Assembly (NCBI GenBank): GCA_018432935.1
Contig: JAHDSF010000005.1
Span: 124,001-188,000 of the forward strand
DNA: 64,000 bases
Source of the DNA: Rhodospirillales bacterium
GTDB lineage: Bacteria > Pseudomonadota > Alphaproteobacteria > Rhodospirillales > Shumkoniaceae
Direction of reading: 5' to 3'
The translations under genes were made by a program, and so were the position numbers. The notes beneath the pieces are model-generated. The model did not search any database. It was not told the DNA's origin and was given only the letters and a program-made list of their open reading frames with translations. Positions 51,024 through 59,754 of the stretch are shown here, one piece after another (within the stretch, counting starts at the first letter, position 1; each line of letters begins with the position of its first letter).

Positions 51024-51452
51024 TTACCCCATTTGCCACACGGCGTTCAGTACGATCTCGACGGCGATCTGAAGGCTTTCCGCCCTACCGTGCAAGTCTC
51101 CGCGCTGATTCACGACCCGAAATCGCCATCCATTTTGGGCTCGCTCCACGACGACGTCCGAACCATCGCGCCTGAACTGGACAGCGCCGTCGAGCAGACT
51201 GTCCCAGTCAATGAAAGCATTGCTTGGGCGGCCGGCTGCGAGTACCTGGGCGCTCCTCCACTCCAGTTCGGCCCGTGGATCTTCGTACTTCGCGAGGTTG
51301 ATGTGGTGATTCGATGCAAAGAACTTCCAAACACATTCAGAAATTGCGCTGTCATACTCAATGCGCTGCAGACACGCTGAAGCTATATTTCCGTCCAATT
51401 CGAGTTCTGCCCTGATCATGGAATCGTTATTCTGCCCAAAGGTCCATCTCAC
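51024..51452 (-). CDS. Unknown small protein
   Basis: 142 residues from a GTG at 51452 after AAAGGAAC. Sequence (MIRAELELDGNIASACLQRI, WKFFASNHHINLAKYEDPRA, FRVVNQRGDLHGRAESLQIA) is alpha/beta and cytoplasmic. No family recognised. It lies between the Gabija-like pair and the replicase gene, 12 bases after the latter's stop, so it may be part of the replication module or co-transcribed into the defence genes. Confidence 0.6.
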   Translation of the reverse strand: MRWTFGQNNDSMIRAELELDGNIASACLQRIEYDSAISECVWKFFASNHHINLAKYEDPRAELEWRSAQVLAAGRPSNAFIDWDSLLDGAVQFRRDGSDVVVERAQNGWRFRVVNQRGDLHGRAESLQIAVEIVLNAVWQMG

Positions 51453-51464
51453 GTTCTGTTCCTT

Positions 51465-52571
51465 TCAACTCGGGTTGTTGATTGCCGTCCAGTGACGTTT
51501 CACCGTGCGAAGCGACAATCCCGTCCGCTCGGCGATCTCGGCCTGGGTTTCACATCGGCCTTCGGCCACGACCTCAAACCTCGCGCGCCGGAGTGTATCG
51601 GTGGTCGTCCGAGACCGTTTCCTCGCGGTGTAAAGAGCGCCGAGCGCCTGCCTCTCCGGCAAGGACAAGTCCATGTCGGGGCGCAGACCGACGGCGCCCC
51701 TGTCCTTCTCTTTCGCACCCCTCCCGGTGTAGCGCGTCCAAACCCAATTGCTGACCGACCGCGCCGTCGCCCGGACCTCGCTCGCGGAAAGGGGTACCGG
51801 AAATGCATTGAATTCCGTGGCTCGCTCGAACACGGCGTGGCGGAATTCCTCCGCCGAGGTAAAGCGCGCCTTCGCGCTGTAAGCCCAGGTGCGAAGGCGA
51901 TCGAACAGGGTGCAATTTCGCCCGAGGCCAACGCTTGCGACAGAACCGCGTGGAGAAGAAGGAAGATCGAGACCCCGGGCAAGAGCGCCAAGGCTGTAGG
52001 CCCGATCGGCGGCGGCCCTCACGCACCATTGCGGGTGAAGAGGATTCTTCGCCAGCAATCTCGCATATCCAGGATCCGCCCCCAACGCCTGCGTCAAGGC
52101 CGCCTCGATCGCGGCCGCGTACCTGATCGGTTTCGCTCGGGCGGCTTCAGTCGTCGCGACGGGAGCCGAAAGGAGATAGTACAGGTGGGCGGTGCCCAAC
52201 GGCGCCCCCGCTTCCCTCGGCATTGAGGCGACGATCAAGTTGGGCGCGGGCACCCGGCCATCCATCCACGCGAGCGGCGCGCCCGGTGTGTCGATGTCGA
52301 ACACCAGCCAGCTTATGAGGCCCGGCGCATTCGGTTGGACGTACGCAAATGCGGCCGCGTGCTCGCGCGATCTGATGATGGGATAGGCTTTGATGGCGGA
52401 AACGTACGGCCTTCGGGGCAGCTTCGCCGCGAATTCGGCCAGCATTCTTTCTGTCCGCGTATCGTGCGGGCCAGCGGCCGATAGGAGAGCGTGCATCCGA
52501 GGGGATCCGTTTGAACCGACGGCCCGAGACGGCCGCCGACGCTCAAATAGACCCCTCCGAATGTCCGACAA
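51465..52571 (-). CDS. Plasmid-type replication initiator (replicase/primase C-terminal family)
   Basis: 368 residues, apparently from a TTG at 52571 (reads MSDIRRGLFERRRPSRAVGS). WLVFDIDTPGAPLAWMDGRV then APNLIVASMPREAGAPLGTA and AHLYYLLSAPV are the replicase core found in ColE2-like RepA proteins; a primase C-terminal-like part follows (PLSASEVRATARSVSNWVWT) and the end is a helix-turn-helix (ETQAEIAERTGLSLRTVKRH). Presence in an integrated island suggests the excised circle can replicate or that the element descends from a plasmid. Confidence 0.8.
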   Translation of the reverse strand: MSDIRRGLFERRRPSRAVGSNGSPRMHALLSAAGPHDTRTERMLAEFAAKLPRRPYVSAIKAYPIIRSREHAAAFAYVQPNAPGLISWLVFDIDTPGAPLAWMDGRVPAPNLIVASMPREAGAPLGTAHLYYLLSAPVATTEAARAKPIRYAAAIEAALTQALGADPGYARLLAKNPLHPQWCVRAAADRAYSLGALARGLDLPSSPRGSVASVGLGRNCTLFDRLRTWAYSAKARFTSAEEFRHAVFERATEFNAFPVPLSASEVRATARSVSNWVWTRYTGRGAKEKDRGAVGLRPDMDLSLPERQALGALYTARKRSRTTTDTLRRARFEVVAEGRCETQAEIAERTGLSLRTVKRHWTAINNPS

Positions 52572-52620
52572 GCGCGCGAGAACGCCGGATGGCTATCAGC
52601 GGTCCGCGCGAAAGTCAACC

Positions 52621-54546
52621 TCACGCAGCTTCCGCCTGGGGAAGCGCGTCGGCGCTCGGCTCGAAGTATATCGATACCTCAGTCCCGGACCGTCTGACGC
52701 GCAGACCGAAATCCAACCGGTCAACGTACTCCTTGAGCACGCGCATGGAATCGCCGGTCGGATCGTAAGGCCCGTCGGTCATGTCTTCAATCACATGGCC
52801 CAAGAGCCGCTTACGCGAAGACCACGGGACGCCCTTTCCCTTGAGCTCGACGTTAAAGTCCTTTCTCAGGGAGTGGAAGTCCCGCTGAGGGTCATAGACG
52901 CCTTGACGGAAGCGGTAGTGGCTGAAGCGCTTGCTGAAAATTTCCGAGAGGCTGTCCGACGACATTCCGCGGTCGATATCGGTGAACAGCCATTGCGATC
53001 CTTCCGCTTTCCGCCGTTCCACAAATTCGAGGAATCCAAGCTCTATGACGTGCTTGTGGATGGGAACATCGCGCACGCTGCTGCCCGTCTTTAGCTTCTT
53101 TCCTGGTCCTCGTCTGATTCGAATGCACGGAACGCCATCAACACGTTCGATGTCGGATGTGTAAAGCTGGAGGGTCTCCTCTTCACGGAAGCCGTGGAAA
53201 ACGGAGAGAATAGGTGCCCAGAACAGTGAGTCGGTGCGGTCCGCCAACGACCCCGAGAATGCCGTCGTCGAAAAGAGCCTGCGGAGGTTTTCCGGTCCCC
53301 ACGCCAGCCGCTCGGTCGGCGGAATCGACGCCTTGATCTCCTCAATCTCAGTCCGGCTCAGCTTGACTCCTTTCGCCGGGTTGATCCTTTCCGTCTTCAT
53401 GATTTCCTCTGCAGCGAAATCGAAGACGGCGTGGATGCGCTGGATGTGAAGTCCGATCGTCGTCGGACTCAATCGGGGGATCCTCACCTTGTCCCTCTGG
53501 AGAGCGAATTCCTTGCGGTCAATGCGGCCCTCGTCCCGTAGCTGCTCGAGTTGCTCGATCTTGTCCTTCTCCGCGTTATCCAGGTCCTCGACAATCTCGA
53601 GGATCGTCCGCCGATCTCGTGAGCTCTTTCCATGATTGTTCGGCAGCCTGCGCACTAGGCTCAGGAATTGCCGCACTTCGCCGCGCGTGTACGTGTCGAC
53701 GGAACGATCGCCAAACGCCTCCAGGAACAGCCGCACGCTCGCATCGTGTTTGCGCACCATGTCGCCCTTGTCCGTCCAAGACTTCAGCCGAGTCGCCGCC
53801 TCGGCGGCAAGCGCAGCGGCGGCTTCTGAGAAGAGGGGCCATCTTGACGTCCGGGGCGGAGTCTCTTCGGCGACAGGTTCGGGCGAGACTGGTCCAACGG
53901 CGGGAATGGCCCTTGCGATTGGGAAGACGGCCGCTGGAACGCCAACGATGGGCGTGGGGATGGTGGGGACGGGGACGAAAGCTGACGCGTCCTCCTCGTA
54001 AATGCCGTTTTCTCGCTTTTCATTGATCGCGGCAGCCTGAATCAATCCCCGAGCCGCCCAACGGTGGAGCGCCTTGCCATCATCGGAGTTGATGTCAACC
54101 GGCAGCCCCGCTCTTGCGAGAGCGGCCACGAGCGGCTGACGCACATGCTCCAGACGTCCGAGGCGTAGACATTCCCGAAGGATCTCGGCCTTCGCTCTCT
54201 CAGCCGCTGCTGCGGCGTCAGCCTCAGCAGGCTCCCGCGCCGGACGCAACGCGCGCTCCCGTTCTGCGACCTCGAGCGCATCCCGCATGATGTCGGCGGC
54301 AATGGCCTGCATGGCGCCCGGTGTAAGACTGAGTCCCTGAAACATGAGTCTCTCGACTTCCTCGAACAGGGCGTCCGTGACGACCCGTAGACGGGCCGCT
54401 CGATTCGCCGCGACAGCCGAGAGATGGGTTCGAGTTGAAACGCGAATCCCAGAGGTGGGGAAGAAGGATTCGAGCCGCTTCGGAATGCGTCGCCGCCACC
54501 AAAAGATGATCCCGCGGCGATAGAGTCCCAGGGTGCCCCGCATCAT
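52621..54546 (-). CDS. int: Tyrosine recombinase/integrase of the island
   Basis: 641 residues from the ATG at 54546 behind GAGGAAGG. N-terminal DUF6538-type arm-binding segment (GLYRRGIIFWWRRRIPKRLE), a long middle region, then the catalytic domain: Arg in FHGFREEETLQLY, His and Arg in DFHSLRKDFNVEL, RLLGHVIEDMTDGPYD with the late His and likely nucleophile Tyr. It directs integration and excision at the tRNA-Gln 3' end, only 132 bases from the attachment site. The matching left site at 15244 shows that it has acted. Confidence 0.9.
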   Translation of the reverse strand: MMRGTLGLYRRGIIFWWRRRIPKRLESFFPTSGIRVSTRTHLSAVAANRAARLRVVTDALFEEVERLMFQGLSLTPGAMQAIAADIMRDALEVAERERALRPAREPAEADAAAAAERAKAEILRECLRLGRLEHVRQPLVAALARAGLPVDINSDDGKALHRWAARGLIQAAAINEKRENGIYEEDASAFVPVPTIPTPIVGVPAAVFPIARAIPAVGPVSPEPVAEETPPRTSRWPLFSEAAAALAAEAATRLKSWTDKGDMVRKHDASVRLFLEAFGDRSVDTYTRGEVRQFLSLVRRLPNNHGKSSRDRRTILEIVEDLDNAEKDKIEQLEQLRDEGRIDRKEFALQRDKVRIPRLSPTTIGLHIQRIHAVFDFAAEEIMKTERINPAKGVKLSRTEIEEIKASIPPTERLAWGPENLRRLFSTTAFSGSLADRTDSLFWAPILSVFHGFREEETLQLYTSDIERVDGVPCIRIRRGPGKKLKTGSSVRDVPIHKHVIELGFLEFVERRKAEGSQWLFTDIDRGMSSDSLSEIFSKRFSHYRFRQGVYDPQRDFHSLRKDFNVELKGKGVPWSSRKRLLGHVIEDMTDGPYDPTGDSMRVLKEYVDRLDFGLRVRRSGTEVSIYFEPSADALPQAEAA

Positions 54547-54677
54547 TGCCTTCCTCGCGTTTGCCGGAGGCGGCACATCCGTGTGGCACAGCAAGCGCGC
54601 ACACGAGCAATTCCGGGCGCCTCCGGCCGGTTACGACCGGTGAAACGCCTGGGATTTACTGGGATTCTGCTGGGCTC

Positions 54678-54697
54678 TGGCTGGGGCGCCAGGATTC
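54678..54697. other. Right attachment site inside tRNA-Gln 3' end
   Basis: TGGCTGGGGCGCCAGGATTC covers the encoded CCA, acceptor and T-arm of tRNA-Gln and matches 15244-15263 with one difference (C for T), in the same orientation. The tRNA stays intact on this side, the usual outcome of tRNA-targeted integration. Confidence 0.82.
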
Positions 54698-54751
54698 GAA
54701 CCTGGGATCACGGGACCAGAGCCCGTTGCCTTACCGCTTGGCCACACCCCA
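54678..54751 (-). tRNA. tRNA-Gln (anticodon CTG)
   Basis: On the minus strand: acceptor TGGGGTG paired with CGCCCCA, anticodon arm ACGGG-CTCTGGT-CCCGT with anticodon CTG, T-arm CCAGG-TTCGAAT-CCTGG, discriminator G and encoded CCA. All arms fold normally. The gene is the integration target of the island; its original downstream terminator now lies at 15117-15157. Confidence 0.96.
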
Positions 54752-54913
54752 ACCGAAGGCTCCGCGGAGAGGAAGGTCCCCGGCGCGGAGGAATGGTCTT
54801 CTAGCACGCCCTCCGGCGTCTGTTAAGCACAAACGCGCATCGCCGGCGCACTTCGTGGCGCTATCCCGGACGACGGTGCGTCCGGCGCGTCCGGCGCGAC
54901 GGGTGCCGCCGCC

Positions 54914-55384
54914 TCACGGCTTCCACAGGCGATAGGGCCGGGCGACCAGGCTGGCGTTGTAGTAGCGGGGATCGTCGGTCACCTCGTCGCCGACCCACGG
55001 CGGCAGCGCCACCGGCTGTTCCGGGTGGTCGAGCTCGACCTCGGCCATCACCAGGCCCTCGTTGTCGCCGAAGAACTCGTCGACCACCCAGGTCAGGCCG
55101 GCATGAGCGATCTCGCGCCGCTCCTTGTCGATCAGCGGCCGCTGGCAGAGGCCGTCGAGCAGGGCGTCGGCATCCGCACGCGGGATCGGGTACTCGAACT
55201 CGGGCCGCGACGGCCCGCGGCCGGCGCCCTTGATGGTGATCCAGGCCTGCTCGCCCGCCGTCCGCACCCGGACGACCCGTTCGGGATCCGCCGACAAATA
55301 GCCCTGGCGGTAGCGGACCGGCGTCCCCTGCGACCGCCAAGCCTCGCCGCGCACCAGGAACTTGCGTTCCACCTCGACGCCCAT
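54914..55384 (-). CDS. CYTH-domain protein (triphosphate tunnel metalloenzyme)
   Basis: 156 residues from the ATG at 55384. The N-terminal MGVEVERKFLV contains the ExExK motif that defines CYTH enzymes, and alternating charged strands follow (YRQGYLSADPERVVRVRTAG, EQAWITIKGAGRG, EFEYPIPRADADALLD), making the triphosphate tunnel. Bacterial members of this small class usually hydrolyse inorganic triphosphate. It is the first chromosomal gene right of the island and is divergent from the LpxR-like gene. Confidence 0.9.
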   Translation of the reverse strand: MGVEVERKFLVRGEAWRSQGTPVRYRQGYLSADPERVVRVRTAGEQAWITIKGAGRGPSRPEFEYPIPRADADALLDGLCQRPLIDKERREIAHAGLTWVVDEFFGDNEGLVMAEVELDHPEQPVALPPWVGDEVTDDPRYYNASLVARPYRLWKP

Positions 55385-55517
55385 GGTGACCCAACTTCTG
55401 CCACGATTGGGCCCATGATGGGGGGCGCCGGCGGCGCTGTCAAACCGCCGCACGGGGACTGTGGAGACGCGGGACGTCTCCCCACATCTCCCGGGTGGGA
55501 AAAAGGACAAGACGACC

Positions 55518-56516
55518 ATGGCTTTGACGTGGATGCGCCTCGGCGCCGCCGCCGGCGTGGCGCTTTCGGCATTGTGGCCGTTCGCCGCCGCCGCCCAGGA
55601 CGACGACAAGTGGATGTTCAACCTGCAGGTCGAGAACGACCTGTTCGCAGGCTCCGACGCCCACTACACCAACGGCATCCGGCTCTCCCTGCTGTCGCCC
55701 GAGGGCGCGGTGCCGGAGTGGGTGCGTTCGGGAGCCGACCTGATCCCGATGTTCCCGATCGGCGGCAGGCTCAGGGTCGCCTACTCGCTGGGCCAGAACA
55801 TGTACACGCCGTCCGACATCCAGACCGCGAACCCCGACCCCCGCGACCGCCCCTACGCCGGCTGGCTCTACGGCGGCATCGGGCTGGTCTCCGACACCGG
55901 CCGCCGCCTCGACAGCATCGAGCTCGACCTCGGCGTGATCGGTCCGTGGTCGCAGGCCGAGCCGACCCAGAAATTCGTCCACGAGATCATCGGCTCGCCG
56001 CGACCGCAGGGCTGGGACTACCAGCTCGAGAACGAGCCCGGCGGGGTCCTGTTCTACGAGACCAAATGGCGAAACGTGAAGGAGTTCGAGGTGCTGGGGC
56101 TGGGGGTCGACTTCACCCCCCACGTCGGCGCCGCGCTCGGCAACGTGTTCACCCACGCCGCGGTCGGCGGCACCGTGCGCGTCGGCCGCGACCTGCCCGC
56201 CGACTACGGCCCGCCGCGCATCCGGCCCAGCCTGCCGGGCTCCGGCTTCTTCACCCCCAGCAGGAATTTCGGCTGGTACCTGTTCTTCGGCGCCGAGGGC
56301 CGCGCGGTGGCCCGCAACATCTTCCTCGACGGCAATACCTTCGACGACAGCCGCAGCGTCGACAAGAAGATCCTGGTCGGCGACCTCGAAGCCGGCATCG
56401 CCATCACCTTCGGCGACGTCCGCCTCTCCTATACCCACGTCTACCGGACCGAGGAGTTCCACGGCCAGGAGGCCGCCGACCTGTTCGGCACCCTCAACCT
56501 GACGATCCGTTTCTGA
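55518..56516 (+). CDS. Outer membrane lipid A deacylase LpxR-like (DUF2219)
   Basis: 332 residues from the ATG at 55518, behind AAGGAC. A signal peptide (MALTWMRLGAAAGVALSALW, cut after AAA) precedes FNLQVENDLFAGSDAHYTNG, the motif of LpxR lipid A 3-O-deacylases, and RPYAGWLYGGIGL. Aromatic-ended alternating strands and the terminal Phe of NLTIRF fit a 12-stranded barrel. Expected to trim lipid A acyl chains in the outer leaflet. Stands alone with its own promoter region. Confidence 0.85.
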   Translation: MALTWMRLGAAAGVALSALWPFAAAAQDDDKWMFNLQVENDLFAGSDAHYTNGIRLSLLSPEGAVPEWVRSGADLIPMFPIGGRLRVAYSLGQNMYTPSDIQTANPDPRDRPYAGWLYGGIGLVSDTGRRLDSIELDLGVIGPWSQAEPTQKFVHEIIGSPRPQGWDYQLENEPGGVLFYETKWRNVKEFEVLGLGVDFTPHVGAALGNVFTHAAVGGTVRVGRDLPADYGPPRIRPSLPGSGFFTPSRNFGWYLFFGAEGRAVARNIFLDGNTFDDSRSVDKKILVGDLEAGIAITFGDVRLSYTHVYRTEEFHGQEAADLFGTLNLTIRF

Positions 56517-56558
56517 TACAACCCTCCTCGACGCATGCGAAGACATCGGGAGGGGACG

Positions 56559-57326
56559 ATGGAGGGCATCGAACGGGTGGTGCTGATCACGGGGGCCAGC
56601 GTCGGCATCGGGGCCGCGACCGCGCGCCGCCTTGCCGGGCCGACAACGGCCCTGGCGCTGCACGCGCTGGGTGCGGGACGTGACGGAGAGGCCCTGGAAA
56701 CCATCGCCGCCGAGCTGTCGGCGACCGGCGCCCCGGTGCTGGTCCTGCACGGCGATCTCGCCGAGCGCGGCACCGCCGAGGCCCTGGTGCGCGATACCCT
56801 CGCCCGTTTCGGTCGCATCGACCAGATCGTCAGCAACGCCGGGTTTGCCAATCGCAGCCCGTTCGGCGAAGCCGATGCCGCCGTCCTCGAGAAGGCACAC
56901 CGCATCATGGTCGAGGCATTCTTCTCGCTGGTGACGGCCGCCCTGCCCTCGCTGCAGACCTCCGCCTGGGGCCGGGTGGTGGCCGTCAGCTCGTTCGCCG
57001 CCCGGCTGTTCCGCCCCGACGGCCTCTATCCCGTCACCGGCTCGGCCAAGGCGGCGCTGGAGGCGCTGGCCAAGGCGCTGGCGATCCAGCTGGCGCCCAA
57101 GGGAATCCCGGTCAACGTCGTCGCCCCCGGCTATACCCGGAAGGATGCCGCCGGCCATTCGGCGATCTCGGCCGACGCCTGGAAGCACGCTGCGGCGATC
57201 ACCCCGATGGGCCGCCTCGCCGAGCCCGACGATATCGCTGCCGCGATCGTCTTTCTCTTGTCGCGCGAGGCCCGGCACATCACCGGCCAGGTGCTGGCGG
57301 TCGACGGCGGCCTGACGCTGACCTGA
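56559..57326 (+). CDS. Short-chain dehydrogenase/reductase family protein
   Basis: 255 residues from the ATG at 56559, preceded by GGGAGGGG. NAD(P)-binding motif VLITGASVGIGAATARRL, then NAG (IVSNAGFANRS) and the serine region VVAVSSFAARL. The usual YxxxK is altered: LYPVTGSAKAALEAL places Thr, not Tyr, four residues before the lysine, with a Tyr three further back. PGYTRKDA and the end GQVLAVDGG are normal. Substrate unknown. Activity may be changed or lost if no other Tyr replaces it. Confidence 0.85.
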   Translation: MEGIERVVLITGASVGIGAATARRLAGPTTALALHALGAGRDGEALETIAAELSATGAPVLVLHGDLAERGTAEALVRDTLARFGRIDQIVSNAGFANRSPFGEADAAVLEKAHRIMVEAFFSLVTAALPSLQTSAWGRVVAVSSFAARLFRPDGLYPVTGSAKAALEALAKALAIQLAPKGIPVNVVAPGYTRKDAAGHSAISADAWKHAAAITPMGRLAEPDDIAAAIVFLLSREARHITGQVLAVDGGLTLT

Positions 57327-57457
57327 TCGGGGACCCCCGGTTCGCCATCTCTCTTATTATCAGTCCCGGCCCGCCGGGCCTGTCCCCATAAGAGGCTGGG
57401 GTTTCGCGGCGAGCGGGAATCCATTAGGGTCGCGGGGGCGGAGGGAATCCGGAAGTC

Positions 57458-58093
57458 ATGGACACGTTCTCCGGCAGCGGGCTGGCGTGCCTCCGGGGCG
57501 GCAGGGTGGTGTTCGCCGGCCTCGACTTCGCGCTGCGCGCCGGCGAGGCGATGCTCCTGGTCGGCCCCAACGGCAGCGGCAAGTCGACCCTGCTGCGCCT
57601 GATGGCCGGCCTGCTCCGCCCCATGGAGGGCGAACTGCGCTGGAACGGTCAGCCGATCGGCGACGACCCCGACGGCCACCGCGGCCGCCTCGCCTACCTC
57701 GGCCACCACGATCCCGTGAAGCCGGTGCTGTCGGCGGCCGAGAACCTCGCGTTCTGGGCCGCCCTGGACGGACGCCCGAGAGCATCGGTGGAGGGCGCCC
57801 TGGAGCGGTTCGGCATCGCCCACCTTGCCGAGGTGCCGGGGCGCTTCCTGTCGGCTGGCCAGAAGCGCCGCGTCAACCTTGCGCGCCTGTTGCTGTCGGG
57901 CGCGTCGCTGTGGCTGCTCGACGAGCCGACCACGGCGCTCGACCAGCAGGCGGCGGCCGCATTCCGCGAGGCGACGGCGGCCCACTGCGAGGCCGGCGGC
58001 ATGGCCGTGCTGGCAACCCACGTCGAGCTCGGCCTGCCCGCCGTCCGCCGGCTGGCGCTCGACGCCTTCGCACCGACAGAGGCGATGCCGTGA
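57458..58093 (+). CDS. ccmA: Haem exporter ATPase CcmA
   Basis: 211 residues, ABC ATPase of System I cytochrome c maturation; powers release of haem-loaded CcmE from CcmC. Walker A LLVGPNGSGKSTLLRLMAGL, signature LSAGQKRRVNLARLLLSGAS, Walker B LWLLDEPTTALD, and H-loop ATHVELG. Stop overlaps ccmB by GTGA. First gene of a nine-gene ccm operon. Confidence 0.96.
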   Translation: MDTFSGSGLACLRGGRVVFAGLDFALRAGEAMLLVGPNGSGKSTLLRLMAGLLRPMEGELRWNGQPIGDDPDGHRGRLAYLGHHDPVKPVLSAAENLAFWAALDGRPRASVEGALERFGIAHLAEVPGRFLSAGQKRRVNLARLLLSGASLWLLDEPTTALDQQAAAAFREATAAHCEAGGMAVLATHVELGLPAVRRLALDAFAPTEAMP

Positions 58094-58755
58094 GGGGCCT
58101 CGCCGCCATCGTGCGCCGCGACCTGCGGCTGGCGCTGCGCCAGGGCATGGACAGCGTGATGGTGGTGGCCTTCTTCGTGCTGGCCACCATGCTGTTCCCG
58201 TTCGGCGTCGGACCCGACGCCAACCTGCTGGCGCGGATCGGCGCCGGGGTCGGGTGGGTCGCCGCCCTGCTGGCTTCGCTTTTGGCCCTGGAGCGGCTGT
58301 TCCAGGCCGACTACGAGGACGGCTCGCTGGAGCTGCTGGCGCTGTCGCCGCTGCCGCTCGAGGGCATCGTGCTGGCCAAGGTGGGCGCCCACTGGCTCAC
58401 CACCGGCCTGCCGCTGATCGTCGCCTCGCCGCTGATCGCATTATTGATGAACGTCGGCGCCGAGGGTTGCGGCGCGCTGGTGCTGACGCTGCTGATCGGC
58501 ACCACGACCCTCAGCCTGATCGGCGCGGTCGGGGCGGCGCTGACGCTGGGCGCGCGGCGCGGCGGCGTGCTGCTGTCGCTGCTGGTCCTGCCGCTCTACA
58601 TCCCGACGCTGATCTTCGGGGTCGGCACGGTGGCCGCGGTGATCGACGGCTTCCCCGCCTGGGCCAACGTGATGATGCTGGCGGCGATCGCCGTTGGGGC
58701 GCTCGCGCTTTGCCCATGGGCAGCCGCAGCAGCATTGCGGCAGGCCCTGGAGTAG
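58090..58755 (+). CDS. ccmB: Haem exporter permease CcmB
   Basis: 221 residues from the GTG at 58090 (VRGLAAIVRRDLRLALRQGM). Six hydrophobic segments; FFVLATMLFPFGVGPDANLL and FQADYEDGSLELLALSPLPL are conserved CcmB features, the latter contacting the ATPase. Forms the CcmA2B membrane complex with CcmC and CcmD. Confidence 0.95.
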   Translation: MRGLAAIVRRDLRLALRQGMDSVMVVAFFVLATMLFPFGVGPDANLLARIGAGVGWVAALLASLLALERLFQADYEDGSLELLALSPLPLEGIVLAKVGAHWLTTGLPLIVASPLIALLMNVGAEGCGALVLTLLIGTTTLSLIGAVGAALTLGARRGGVLLSLLVLPLYIPTLIFGVGTVAAVIDGFPAWANVMMLAAIAVGALALCPWAAAAALRQALE

Positions 58756-58822
58756 TAGGAACATTGTCGGGGGCCGGCGGCCTCCTATTTCTATCGCTCT
58801 GCAAAACGAGTTCTGATATCCA

Positions 58823-59572
58823 GTGGCACTGATGCTTAAAATCGTTCTTCAACCCGACGCCTTTTCTCGGCTGGGCGCCAAGGCGTCGCCGTGGCTGGCG
58901 GGCATCACCGCGGTGCTGCTGACGGCGGGTGTTTTCCTCGCCCTGTTCGTCTCGCCCCCCGATTTCCGCCAGAGCGAGAGCGTGCGCATCATGTACGTGC
59001 ACGTCCCAGCCGCCTGGATGTCGCTGTTCTGCTACACCTTCATGGCCGCCGCCGGAGGTGCCGCGCTGGTCTGGCGCGCGCCGCTCGCCCACATGGCGGC
59101 CGAGGCCACGGCCCCCGTGGGGGCGGCCTTCACCCTGCTCGCCCTCGCCACCGGCTCGTTGTGGGGCAAGCCGATGTGGGGCGCGTGGTGGGTGTGGGAT
59201 GCCCGCCTAACCAGCGAGCTGATCCTCCTGTTCCTGTACCTCGGCTTCATCGCCCTGAACACCGCCTTCGACGATCCGACCCGCGGCGCCCGGGCGGCAG
59301 CGACCCTGGCCGTCGTAGGCATCGTCATGGTGCCGATCATCAAGTACTCGGTCGACTGGTGGAGCACCCTGCACCAGCCGGCCAGCGTGTTACGCATGTC
59401 GGGTCCGACCATCGCCGCCGAGATGCTGGTGCCGCTGCTGATCATGGCGGTCGGCTACACCACCTTCTTCCTGTACGTGCTGCTGATCCGCATGGCGACC
59501 CTGCTCAACAACGCGCGGATCCGCGCGCTGCGCCAGCGCCAGGTCCGAACCGGCTGGGAGGCGGCACGATGA
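58823..59572 (+). CDS. ccmC: Haem-handling protein CcmC
   Basis: 249 residues with six membrane helices. The WWD motif is present as WGAWWVWDARLTSELILLFL, flanked by haem-ligand histidines (MYVHVPAAWMSLF; STLHQPAS). Attaches haem to CcmE in the periplasm. Started here at a GTG (58823) since VALMLKIVLQ fits family N-termini; an ATG three codons later is possible. Confidence 0.96.
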   Translation: MALMLKIVLQPDAFSRLGAKASPWLAGITAVLLTAGVFLALFVSPPDFRQSESVRIMYVHVPAAWMSLFCYTFMAAAGGAALVWRAPLAHMAAEATAPVGAAFTLLALATGSLWGKPMWGAWWVWDARLTSELILLFLYLGFIALNTAFDDPTRGARAAATLAVVGIVMVPIIKYSVDWWSTLHQPASVLRMSGPTIAAEMLVPLLIMAVGYTTFFLYVLLIRMATLLNNARIRALRQRQVRTGWEAAR

Positions 59573-59754
59573 GCGCCCTGGAATCCTTCCTCGCGATGGG
59601 CGGCTACGGTGCCTTTGTTTGGCCCAGCTACCTTTTGTCTCTCCTCGTCCTCGGTGGCGTCCTGGTGACCAGCCGACGCGCCCGCCGCCGAAGCGAGCAG
59701 GCGCTCGCGGCACTGCGGGAACAGACGTCCCGGATCAGGCGCCATGCGCCCTAG
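59569..59754 (+). CDS. ccmD: Cytochrome c maturation small protein CcmD
   Basis: 61 residues, ATGA overlap with ccmC. MSALESFLAMGGYGAFVWPS then YLLSLLVLGGVLVTSRRARR is a typical CcmD: a Gly-Tyr-Gly/Trp-Pro entry to one membrane helix followed by a basic tail. Needed to release holo-CcmE. Overlaps ccmE by 11 bases. Confidence 0.92.
   Translation: MSALESFLAMGGYGAFVWPSYLLSLLVLGGVLVTSRRARRRSEQALAALREQTSRIRRHAP

Noticed and set aside
55440..57278. Long minus-strand open frame (612 codons) opposite LpxR-like and SDR genes
   Set aside because: It runs antisense to two clear genes, has no family signature and reflects GC-rich codon bias.
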